Assembly (NCBI GenBank): GCA_004010535.1
Contig: RQYE01000003.1
Span: 62,001-126,000, forward strand
Source of the DNA: Coriobacteriales bacterium OH1046
GTDB lineage: Bacteria > Actinomycetota > Coriobacteriia > Coriobacteriales > Atopobiaceae
Reading direction: 5' to 3'
DNA: 64,000 nt
Below, in pieces: positions 48,101 to 54,425 of this stretch (position 1 is its first letter; every line of letters starts with the position of its first letter). The notes beneath the pieces are model-generated. The model did not search any database. It was not told where the DNA came from and worked only from the letters and a program-made list of their open reading frames with translations. A program made the position numbers and the translations under genes.

Positions 48101-48170
48101 CGTCCGCGCCCCGCTCGCCTGCTTCGAGAAGGCTCTCGAGGCTTACTGTGCGAGCCTCGGCATCGAGTAG
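45168..48170 (+). CDS. Fused FdrA-YlbE (AllF-AllG) oxamate carbamoyltransferase subunits
   Basis: A 1000-residue protein joining two normally separate families. Residues ~1-530 are FdrA-like (AllF), related to succinyl-CoA synthetase alpha/beta: MGPDCGTGVISSIPVAF, GNIGIVGASGTGIQEVAAIIDRLGG, FDCMLGYGCHPD. Residues ~535-1000 are a DUF1116/YlbE domain (AllG), starting PRIINVGVESF, with GPMRGSCIGAALFEGWAE, PCHHCHAVGPMGGITSANMAV and NTGIAHREAGIGQVGAG. FdrA, YlbE and YlbF form oxamate carbamoyltransferase, which phosphorolyses oxalurate to oxamate and carbamoyl phosphate. E. coli proteins are ~555 and ~419 residues, so both domains are full length. GAGAAAGG precedes the ATG. Cytoplasmic. Confidence 0.88.
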   Translation: MLRTVIKKNSYQDSINLMLLTNEVNALAGVNKSQIMMGTDANKDIFRNSGLLTAEAEAADPSDMVLVVDTDDEEIIGKVLGIAEKFLSDLSTKKEASGIQEATTWEEAYAMLPDADLALFSTPGEYTAPEIEKALNHGLHVFSFSDNVSLEDEVRLKKLAHEKGLMLMGPDCGTGVISSIPVAFTNVSKPGNIGIVGASGTGIQEVAAIIDRLGGGLIHAIGTGGRDLNEAVGAITVKDAIIGLENHEPTDVICVISKPPAPAVRDEVVDLLEKCTKPVVAIFLGEKPEAHQGKVYLAHTLEETAKIAVDLAKGSEVKKNYLEPLDFSCENPLGDDKTVIGLYSGGTLANEAGMLISEALDLGGVVKEEGFILHSQGYDVIDLGDDIYTQGKPHPMIDPEVRIDYIKKYGAMGSTGVILFDCMLGYGCHPDMAAALAPVIKEQLEHAKATGRELYFVGSVTGTENDPQDYRKSFATLREAGAIMETSNARAIRLALEIKGIHFTEEDREVVPYKIKDPSPLPQPSEQVMELLNTTPRIINVGVESFNDSLRAYGAQSVQFSWRPLAGGNKRMIHLLNELEKIEGIDEANERICDRFKESQPFLVDIVPAKTVIPELAREQKTLLHAGPPIVWENMMGPMRGSCIGAALFEGWAETEEEALALLEAGEVEFIPCHHCHAVGPMGGITSANMAVLVVHNMADDTVAYCTMNEGIGKVLRFGAYSQEVVDRLHWMADELGPVLAKALKLKEGGINLSVLMARAITQGDEFHQRNMAASLNFLKEVAPLIIQTDADDAAKQRVIQFLADTDQFFLNVMMATGKAIVDYARKDKEGCIVSTMTRNGYDFGIRIAALGDEWFTAPVNTPIGLYFTGFTAEDGCPDNGDSAICETVGVGGMAMVAAPGVTRFVGAGGFEDALNISNEMERICVTHNPNWSIPTWDFKGTCLGIDIRKVVATGITPIINTGIAHREAGIGQVGAGTVRAPLACFEKALEAYCASLGIE

Positions 48171-48188
48171 GCAGAGGAAGCACCGGAT

Positions 48189-49064
48189 ATGGCGAAGGAG
48201 GGAGCTGTCAGCAGTTACGTGCTGGCCCAAGAGCTGGAAGGGGCGCGTGGGAGCGTCCACTCCACCTTCCGCTCGAGCATGAACGTGCAGGCCGACGGCT
48301 TCCTCCTCCATATCGGCAGCATCGTCGATCCGCTGTCCTGCCTTGGGATCGCTATTCCCGAGGCCGAGATGGGAACCCTTCTCGGGACGGCCCGGCGAGG
48401 AGATCTTGCGTTCTTCGATAAGGGAGTTCTGAGGATCTATACCAGGACGGGCGTCACGAGGATTGCGTATGGGGATTTCGAGCCCGTGGATACCGCCATC
48501 CCTTCTCTTGGGGATGACTGGTGTGCAGATGTCCTGCGTAGCGCCATCGCACCTATCGACTTTCGGGAGGAAATGGGGCTCCCTCCTTCCCAAGACCTCG
48601 CGCGGGCTCTGCACGGCCTCTCCTGCGCATCCTTCGGAGTCGAGGACGTCGAATCGGTGCGGGCGGCAGTACGGTTCCTGGTCGGCCGGGGACTCGGCCT
48701 CACTCCCTCGGGGGACGATCTCCTCGCCGGGTACGGTACCGCCCTGTGGGCACGGTCCCGAGACGACCTGCTTGCCGAGCTCCACATGGATAGGTTGCCC
48801 GCATGCACCACCGACGTGAGCGCAGCCTATCTGCGCGCTATGGCGGAAGGACATGCCAACACGGGCTTCATCGATCTCGTGCGCTCGCTGCGCGCAGGCG
48901 ATGGGAGCCTTTGCCGGGGAGCAGTCGACGAGATATGCTCCATCGGCCACACCTCCGGCCACGACAGCCTCCTGGGTTTTGTCGTGGGAATGGGTCTGCT
49001 CGAATCCATCGGCGGGCCCGAGTGCTTTTCCTGCGAGAGCAGGACCGGTCGTATCGCGTCGTAA
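48189..49064 (+). CDS. DUF2877 protein (AllH/YlbF-like), third oxamate carbamoyltransferase subunit
   Basis: A 291-residue DUF2877 protein. Its best-conserved stretches are GLTPSGDDLLAGYGTALW and CSIGHTSGHDSLLGFVVGMG, both typical of the family. YlbF (AllH) is required with FdrA and YlbE for oxamate carbamoyltransferase activity. It follows the fused gene by 18 bases with a GAGGAAG site. The protein has no membrane segment or signal. Confidence 0.85.
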   Translation: MAKEGAVSSYVLAQELEGARGSVHSTFRSSMNVQADGFLLHIGSIVDPLSCLGIAIPEAEMGTLLGTARRGDLAFFDKGVLRIYTRTGVTRIAYGDFEPVDTAIPSLGDDWCADVLRSAIAPIDFREEMGLPPSQDLARALHGLSCASFGVEDVESVRAAVRFLVGRGLGLTPSGDDLLAGYGTALWARSRDDLLAELHMDRLPACTTDVSAAYLRAMAEGHANTGFIDLVRSLRAGDGSLCRGAVDEICSIGHTSGHDSLLGFVVGMGLLESIGGPECFSCESRTGRIAS

Positions 49065-49090
49065 TGCAGTCAGAGAGAAAGGAACGCCAA

Positions 49091-50341
49091 ATGGCAGAAG
49101 CAGCGGCCGCACCCAAGAAGAAGGGGCTCAGCAGCGGAATGCAGATCCTCATCGCGATGGTGGCGGCAATCCTCGCCGGCATCTTCTTCGGCGAGACCAT
49201 GAAGCAGATCGAGTTCATCGGCTCGATCTTCTTCCGCCTCATCCAGATGGGCATCTTCCCGTTCGTCATGTGCACCATCATCACCTCCGTCGGCAGCCTC
49301 ACCCCGCAGCAGCTTTCGGGCAACGGTCTCAAAGGCATCCTGGTCTTCGTGGTGACCTCCGGCATCGCCGCCGCAGTGGGGATCTTCGTTGCATTGGTCA
49401 TGCAGCCTGGTGCCGGCCTTGAGAATTCCAAGCTAGTCCAGGAGGCGGTGTTCGAGGCCGAGGCCTCCACGGTCACGTTGCAAGACACGCTCCTGAGCTT
49501 CTTCGGCAACAACATCGTCAATTCCATGAGCAGCGGCTCGATGATCCAGTGCATCGTCTTCTCGGTCGCCCTCGGCCTGGTCATCTCCAGCTGGCGCAAC
49601 TCCCACGACGGCAACTGCATCGTGTACGATTTCTGCTCCCAGCTCGCCGAGCTCCTCATCCGCATCATCCGTGCCGTCATGACCTTCGCTCCCGTGGGCA
49701 TCTTCTGCTATGTCTCGTCGATGATCGGCAACCTCGGACCCGAGATCCTCATCCCGCTCGCGAAGTTCCTGCTCGCCATGGCGGTCGGCATGATCATCAT
49801 GTTCATCGGCTACTTCATCGTCATCAGCATCCGGTGCAAGCTGAACCCGTTCAGGCTCGTCGCCAAGATGCTCAACATGACCGTCATCGCCTTCGGCACC
49901 ATCTCCTCCGCCGTCACCCTGCCCATCGCCATGGAAGATACCAAGAAGAAGATCGGCTGCGATCCCGACATCGCCGATCTGCTCCTCCCGTTGGGCATGC
50001 CCCTCAACTCCAATGGCGTCGCCGTCCACCTCGCCGTGACCGCGCTCACCATCGCCCAGATGTACGGCATCGCCTTCGGTACCGGCCAGCTCATCAACGT
50101 CTGGCTCATCTCCTTCATGCTGTCCTTCTGCAATGCCGTGTCCCCTGGCGCGTCCCTGCTCTCCATGACCATGCTCATTCCCGCCCTCAACCTTCCGATG
50201 GCATCCATCGGCATCTTCGGCGGCCTCGAGTATCCCACCGGTGCCATCCGCACCACGCTCAATGTCGATGGCGACGTTTTCGCCGCCCTGCTCGTCGCCG
50301 GTGCCGACGGTATCGACCACGAGGTATTCGACGCTGATTAA
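49091..50341 (+). CDS. SDF-family (DAACS) carboxylate:cation symporter 1
   Basis: A 416-residue, eight-helix-type symporter of the dicarboxylate/amino acid:cation family (PF00375). The hairpin motif ISSAVTLPIAMED and the helix-7 region LPLGMPLNSNGVAVHL replace the usual serine-rich hairpin and NMDGT. In helix 8 GAIRTTLNVDGDVF retains the carboxylate-binding arginine and sodium-site aspartate, but has glycine where glutamate/aspartate transporters carry the aspartate that holds the amino group. This predicts a carboxylate substrate without a free alpha-amino group. In the ureido-acid cluster it likely imports ureidoglycolate, oxalurate or a related acid. The ATG at 49091 follows GAGAGAAAGGA. 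Confidence 0.85.
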   Translation: MAEAAAAPKKKGLSSGMQILIAMVAAILAGIFFGETMKQIEFIGSIFFRLIQMGIFPFVMCTIITSVGSLTPQQLSGNGLKGILVFVVTSGIAAAVGIFVALVMQPGAGLENSKLVQEAVFEAEASTVTLQDTLLSFFGNNIVNSMSSGSMIQCIVFSVALGLVISSWRNSHDGNCIVYDFCSQLAELLIRIIRAVMTFAPVGIFCYVSSMIGNLGPEILIPLAKFLLAMAVGMIIMFIGYFIVISIRCKLNPFRLVAKMLNMTVIAFGTISSAVTLPIAMEDTKKKIGCDPDIADLLLPLGMPLNSNGVAVHLAVTALTIAQMYGIAFGTGQLINVWLISFMLSFCNAVSPGASLLSMTMLIPALNLPMASIGIFGGLEYPTGAIRTTLNVDGDVFAALLVAGADGIDHEVFDAD

Positions 50342-50352
50342 GCATCCGTGTG

Positions 50353-50383
50353 CGCAGGATCGGGCGTCCTGTCCGATCCTGCG
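50353..50383 (+). promoter_or_regulatory. Hairpin between the two symporter genes
   Basis: A perfect 11-bp stem (CGCAGGATCGG / CCGATCCTGCG) with a 9-nt loop in the 106-nt gap. No T-run follows, so it is likely a stability or attenuation element rather than the operon end. Confidence 0.55.
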
Positions 50384-50447
50384 TCGCCCTTGCATGTGGG
50401 CGCATCTATTGGCGAGAGGCTCCCTCTCATGAGAGAACGGACTCGAG

Positions 50448-51716
50448 ATGCCTACAGCACCTGAGAAGAAGTTCACGTACAACCCCACTATCGGCATCAT
50501 CATCGCGATGATTTTGGGTATCGCCGCCGGCCTCCTCGTGGGCAAGCCCATGGGCGAGGTCAAGTTCATCGGCGATGCGTTCTTCCGTCTGATCCAGATG
50601 AACATGATCCTGTTCGTCGTGACTCAGATCGTCGATGCGGTGGGAGGTCTTTCCGGTGAGGAGCTCAGCTCCATCGGCCTCAAGACCATAGCCGCCTTCC
50701 TCATCTCCTCGCTCCTCGCCTCTGCATGGGGCATCGCCTGCGCCGTCATCGCACGACCCGGCGCGGGCCTCGAGAACAGCGAGCTGGTCCTCAATGCCAC
50801 GACCGATCTGACGGCTACGACCACGACGGTCCAGGATACCATCCTCGGTTTCCTTCCCACCAATGCGGTCAGCGCCATGGCAAACGGCATGATGGTTCCA
50901 TCCATCGTGTTCTCGGTATTCCTAGGCGTCGCCATCACCATCTACCGCCAGCACCACGGTGGCCAGAGCAAGATGCTCGACCTTGTCCGCGAGCTCGGCG
51001 ACCTGCTCCTCACCATCATCCGCCTCGTCATGAACGTCGCGCCGATCGGCATCTTCTGCTATGTTTCCGCCTCAATCGGCACGCTGGGCCTCGAGATCCT
51101 CATCCCCATCGGGAAATACATTCTGGTCCTGCTCGTCGGCACCCTCATCTTCACCATCGTGTGGCTCATCGTCGTGAGCGTGCGCTGCGAACTTCCGATC
51201 GGCGCGCTCTTCAAGAAGATGATCCCCATGACCGTCATGGCGGCCGCCACGATCTCCTCGGCGGTCACCCTGCCGCTGGAGATGGACGATGCCAAGAGGA
51301 AGATCGGGCTGCGCGACAAGATCGCCGACCTCGCCCTGCCGCTCGGCATGCCGCTGAACTCCAACGGCTCCGCCCTGCACATGGCCGTGACCGCCATCTT
51401 CGTCGCCCAGATGTACGGCGTCGAATTCCAGGGCGGCGCGCTCGCCTACGTGTGCGTCATCGCCCTCATGCTCTCGCTTGCCAATGCCGTTGCACCGGGC
51501 GCCACGCTCATCTCCCTCACCATGCTCATCCCGGCTCTCGGCCTACCGCTCGAGGCGGTCGCGATCCTCGGCGGCCTCGAGTATATCGTCGCAGCCATCC
51601 GCACCACCCTCAACGTCAATTCCGATGTGTTCTGCGCGCTGCTCGTGGCCAAGAGCGAGGACGGCATCGACTACGACATCTTCTATGGCAGGAAAGAATA
51701 TCAAGAAGCTGCATAG
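50448..51716 (+). CDS. SDF-family (DAACS) carboxylate:cation symporter 2
   Basis: A 422-residue paralogue of the preceding gene in tandem. It shows the same deviations: ISSAVTLPLEMDD, LPLGMPLNSNGSALHM, and AAIRTTLNVNSDVF in helix 8, with alanine at the amino-group position and the arginine retained. The N-terminus FTYNPTIGIIIAMILGIAAGLLVG is the first helix. Two tandem symporters could divide uptake of related ureido acids and export of oxamate. The first start codon, ATG 50448, has GAGAGAACGGAC upstream. Confidence 0.85.
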   Translation: MPTAPEKKFTYNPTIGIIIAMILGIAAGLLVGKPMGEVKFIGDAFFRLIQMNMILFVVTQIVDAVGGLSGEELSSIGLKTIAAFLISSLLASAWGIACAVIARPGAGLENSELVLNATTDLTATTTTVQDTILGFLPTNAVSAMANGMMVPSIVFSVFLGVAITIYRQHHGGQSKMLDLVRELGDLLLTIIRLVMNVAPIGIFCYVSASIGTLGLEILIPIGKYILVLLVGTLIFTIVWLIVVSVRCELPIGALFKKMIPMTVMAAATISSAVTLPLEMDDAKRKIGLRDKIADLALPLGMPLNSNGSALHMAVTAIFVAQMYGVEFQGGALAYVCVIALMLSLANAVAPGATLISLTMLIPALGLPLEAVAILGGLEYIVAAIRTTLNVNSDVFCALLVAKSEDGIDYDIFYGRKEYQEAA

Positions 51717-51772
51717 GCTGCTTGAAATAGGAGCCGGAAACCCAACCGGCACCGATTACGAAAGGAGAATCC

Positions 51773-52825
51773 ATGCTTGTTCCGCGTGAAGAGCTCAAAG
51801 AGCTCATGAAGAGGAAGTTCATGGCCGCCGGCATGCACGATGATGACGCCGACGCCCAGGCGGAGGTCCTGACCTGGTCCTCCGAGCGCGGTCTCCACAG
51901 CCATGGAGAGGTGCGCGTCGAGTACTACACCGAGCGCATCTCCAAGGGCGGCATGACGGTCGATCCCCAGTGGACGTGGACGCAGACCGGTCCCTGCACC
52001 GGCATCCTCGACGGTGACAACGGCTGCGGCTATCCCATGGCTATCCGCGGTATGGAGAAGGCCATCGAGCTGGCCAAGGAGAGCGGCATCGGCGTTGTGG
52101 GCGTCGCCAACGTGAGCCATACCGGTGCCATCGGCTACTATACCGAGATGGCCGCCAAGGCCGGTATGATCGGCCTGTCCTGCACCCAGTCCGATCCGAT
52201 GGTCATCCCCTATGGCGGCGCTGAGCCCTTCTACGGCACCAACCCCATCGCTCTGGCCGCTCCTACGGCTGACGAGCGCATCGTGAGCTTCGACATGGCG
52301 ACCACGGTCCAGGCATGGGGCAAGATCCTCGATGCCAAGTCTGCCGGCCGCTCCATCCCCGAGGGCTGGGCGGTCGACGAGGATGGCCTGCCCGTCACCG
52401 ACCCCAAGCTGGTCAACGCCCTTGTCGCCATCGCCGGCCCCAAGGGCTACGGCCTCATGATGATGGTGGACATCCTATCAGGCGTCCTGCTCGGCGTGCC
52501 TGCCGGAAAGAACGTCAGCTCTATGTACCATGATCTTTCCGAAGGCCGCAGGCTCGGGCACCTCAATGTTGCGATCAACCCCGAGTTCTTCTGCGGGGAC
52601 GCCGCTTTCCGCGCTCACATGTCCGAGGTGCTCGATGAGCTCGGTGCCGTCAAGCCGGGTGTCGGCTTCGACAAGGTGTACTACCCCGGAGAGCGTGCGC
52701 AGATGCGCATCAAGGCGACGGCCGAGGCAGGCGGTATCGAGGTCGTCGACGATATCTACGATTATCTTGTGAGCGATGATCTGTATCGCAGGAGCTGGGA
52801 TCACAAGAACCGCTTCGCGGAGTAG
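51773..52825 (+). CDS. allD: Ureidoglycolate dehydrogenase-like (Ldh_2/AllD family)
   Basis: A 350-residue NAD(P)-dependent oxidoreductase of the malate/L-sulfolactate/ureidoglycolate dehydrogenase family. The N-terminal segment ERGLHSHGEVRVEYYTERISKGG closely resembles AllD; further motifs are VANVSHTGAIGYYTEMAA with the catalytic histidine, YGTNPIALAAPT, MATTVQAWGKI and KGYGLMMMVDILSGVL. It would oxidise ureidoglycolate to oxalurate, the substrate of the enzyme encoded upstream. Other family members use malate or lactate, but the neighbourhood is that of allantoin catabolism. An AAAGGAG site precedes the ATG. Confidence 0.85.
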   Translation: MLVPREELKELMKRKFMAAGMHDDDADAQAEVLTWSSERGLHSHGEVRVEYYTERISKGGMTVDPQWTWTQTGPCTGILDGDNGCGYPMAIRGMEKAIELAKESGIGVVGVANVSHTGAIGYYTEMAAKAGMIGLSCTQSDPMVIPYGGAEPFYGTNPIALAAPTADERIVSFDMATTVQAWGKILDAKSAGRSIPEGWAVDEDGLPVTDPKLVNALVAIAGPKGYGLMMMVDILSGVLLGVPAGKNVSSMYHDLSEGRRLGHLNVAINPEFFCGDAAFRAHMSEVLDELGAVKPGVGFDKVYYPGERAQMRIKATAEAGGIEVVDDIYDYLVSDDLYRRSWDHKNRFAE

Positions 52826-52848
52826 GGTGCAGCCCTCACGGGAGGCGG

Positions 52849-52898
52849 GCGTTCGGCAGCGGGATGCCCCGAGCACGGAGATCCGTGCTGCCGAACGC
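52849..52898 (+). promoter_or_regulatory. Hairpin between allD-like and carbamate kinase genes
   Basis: A perfect 12-bp outer stem (GCGTTCGGCAGC / GCTGCCGAACGC) encloses a competing inner stem GCACGG-AGAT-CCGTGC. It is in the 138-nt gap with no T-run, so it is an attenuator or stability element. Confidence 0.55.
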
Positions 52899-52963
52899 GC
52901 GAACAAGGGATTTCGATAGGGGGTCCGCCGAGAGGCCTCGATACGGATAGTTGGGAGAGAAGC

Positions 52964-53932
52964 ATGGCTAAATCTGCTGCGGCAAGCAATCGCGTCGTGA
53001 TCGCCTTGGGAGGCAACGCCCTCGGCAATACCCCGGAGGAGCAGATCGCGCGCGTGCGCGCTGCCGCGCCCGCGCTGCTCGAGGTGATCGGCTTGGGCAA
53101 CGAGATCATCATCACCCATGGCAACGGTCCCCAGGTCGGCATGATCCAAGACGCCTTCGCTGCTGCCAACACGCTTGATTCCGGGAAGTACCCCGCAATC
53201 GACCTTCCCGAGTGCGGGGCCATGAGCCAGGGCTACATCGGTTACCACCTCCAGCAGGCCATCGGCGTCGCCATGCACAAGGCCTACAAGCGCTGGCACG
53301 TGGCGACCGTCGTCACCCAGATCGAGGTCGATCCCGACGATCCCGCATTCTCGAGCCCCACCAAGCCTATCGGCGCCTTCATGACCGAGGAACAGGCCAA
53401 GGCGGAGCTCGTCGAGCATCCCGACTGGACGGTCGTGGAGGACTCCGGACGCGGATGGCGCCGCGTCGTCGCGTCGCCCGAACCCAAGAAGATCGTGGAG
53501 TGCGAGAGCATCCTCAACCTGCTCGACAACGAGTTCATCGTCATCGCCTGCGGCGGCGGCGGTATCCCCGTCGTCCGCGATTACGCCGACAAGGGCGCCT
53601 ATCGCGGTATCGCGGCCGTCATCGATAAGGATATGGGCGGCGAGCTTCTCGCCGAGGACTGCCATGCCGATACGCTCGTGCTTCTCACGGCCGTCGATCA
53701 CGTGGCCATCAACTTCGGCAAGCCCGACCAAACGGATCTCGAGGATATCACCACGGAGGAGGCCAAGCGCTATCTCGCGGAGGGGCAGTTCGGCAAGGGC
53801 TCCATGGAGCCCAAGGTGCGTGCCGCCGTGAAGTTCGCCGAGTCGCGTCCCGGCCGCACCTGCATCATCGGGAGCCTCGAGAGGGCGGCCGAGGCCATGG
53901 CGGGCCTCTCCGGGACGCGCATACATGCGTGA
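52964..53932 (+). CDS. arcC: Carbamate kinase
   Basis: A 322-residue amino-acid-kinase-fold enzyme. Motifs: VVIALGGNALGN, IITHGNGPQVGMI, ECGAMSQGYIGYHLQQAI, FIVIACGGGGIPVV and AVIDKDMGGELLAEDCHADTLVLLTAVDHVAINFG. It converts carbamoyl phosphate and ADP to ATP, CO2 and ammonia. No arginine deiminase or ornithine carbamoyltransferase gene is nearby; carbamoyl phosphate is expected to come from the oxamate carbamoyltransferase encoded in the same cluster. GGGAGAG precedes the ATG. Last gene of the cluster; a palindrome-rich region follows. Confidence 0.95.
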   Translation: MAKSAAASNRVVIALGGNALGNTPEEQIARVRAAAPALLEVIGLGNEIIITHGNGPQVGMIQDAFAAANTLDSGKYPAIDLPECGAMSQGYIGYHLQQAIGVAMHKAYKRWHVATVVTQIEVDPDDPAFSSPTKPIGAFMTEEQAKAELVEHPDWTVVEDSGRGWRRVVASPEPKKIVECESILNLLDNEFIVIACGGGGIPVVRDYADKGAYRGIAAVIDKDMGGELLAEDCHADTLVLLTAVDHVAINFGKPDQTDLEDITTEEAKRYLAEGQFGKGSMEPKVRAAVKFAESRPGRTCIIGSLERAAEAMAGLSGTRIHA

Positions 53933-53981
53933 TGGGGGCCATCCGGCTCCTCTCCTCACGAACGAACCGTACGGTTTTTTC

Positions 53982-54023
53982 AGCCCGTTTCGCGAAACGT
54001 GCACACGTTTCGCGAAACGGGCT
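53982..54023. repeat. 42-nt near-perfect palindrome
   Basis: Two perfectly complementary 20-nt arms (left AGCCCGTTTCGCGAAACGTG) separated by CA. Each arm contains CGTTTCGCGAAACG, itself a 14-nt palindrome, so the site offers two identical dyads 16 bases apart. Confidence 0.9.
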
Positions 54024-54044
54024 CTCCTGTTCCCGCCGTTTCCG

Positions 54045-54088
54045 CAGCAAGGGCCCCGGCGACTGCACAGTCGATAGGGGCCTTGCTG
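54045..54088. repeat. 44-nt hairpin unit, copy A
   Basis: CAGCAAGG-type outer arm pairs with CCTTGCTG; an inner CGACT-GCAC-AGTCG hairpin sits at the tip. By eye 36 of 44 bases match copy B, 95 bases downstream. Confidence 0.75.
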
Positions 54089-54139
54089 GGAAAACGTGTC
54101 GGGAGGGATATGCGCGCGGGGCCCCGGAGGGCGTTTGCC

Positions 54140-54183
54140 CAGCATGCCCCCCGTCGGCTGTACAGTCGATAGGAGCCGTGCTG
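54140..54183. repeat. 44-nt hairpin unit, copy B
   Basis: A diverged copy of the unit at 54045. ACAGTCGATAGG is conserved; the outer CAGCA/TGCTG pairing is kept while the middle of the stem has changed. Confidence 0.75.
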
Positions 54184-54381
54184 GGGAGATGCGCATCACC
54201 GCGCGCGCCCGCACGGACATCCCCATCGGAACGCGAACATCCCCGGGGTGTTCGCGAACACCTGCGGGATGTTCCAGAGACCGGGATGTTCGCGGCCGGG
54301 GCCGGAAACCCCGCCTGAATAGGGGAGACGGCCCATCTTTTGGCAAGCACATGCCCCGCAAGCGCATCGGCGGATAAGCGC

Positions 54382-54387
54382 TACACT
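54382..54387 (+). promoter_or_regulatory. Possible -10 element of pepF
   Basis: TACACT is preceded by GCGGATAAGCGC. Transcription would start near 54394, leaving ~32 nt before the GTG at 54426. No good -35 is seen. Confidence 0.35.
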
Positions 54388-54425
54388 GGTAGATGCTGAA
54401 AATGCCGATGCAGAAGGAGAAACCC

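Larger units (their letters stand above)
53933..54381. other. Gene-free palindrome-rich region
   Basis: Nearly 450 bases with no convincing gene but dense symmetric DNA. It contains a 42-nt near-palindrome (53982-54023), a 44-nt hairpin unit present twice (54045-54088 and 54140-54183), and a 25-nt palindrome CGCGAACATCCCCGGGG-TGTTCGCG (54232-54256) followed by more GGATGTTC/GAACATCC copies to ~54295. The upstream AACCGTACGGTTTTTTC (from 53965) may be the terminator of the ureido-acid cluster. Short open frames here read as alternating repeats and lack ribosome sites. Confidence 0.75.

Noticed and set aside
45027-49112. A 1361-codon open frame antisense to the FdrA-YlbE and DUF2877 genes
   Set aside because: It is a mirror of GC-biased third positions in the real genes; its translation is low complexity (G, D, L, V, A, H rich) with no family motifs and no ribosome site.
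53933-54381. CRISPR array in the repeat-rich region
   Set aside because: Repeats are palindromic, few, and unequal in spacing and sequence; there are no regular spacers and no cas genes.
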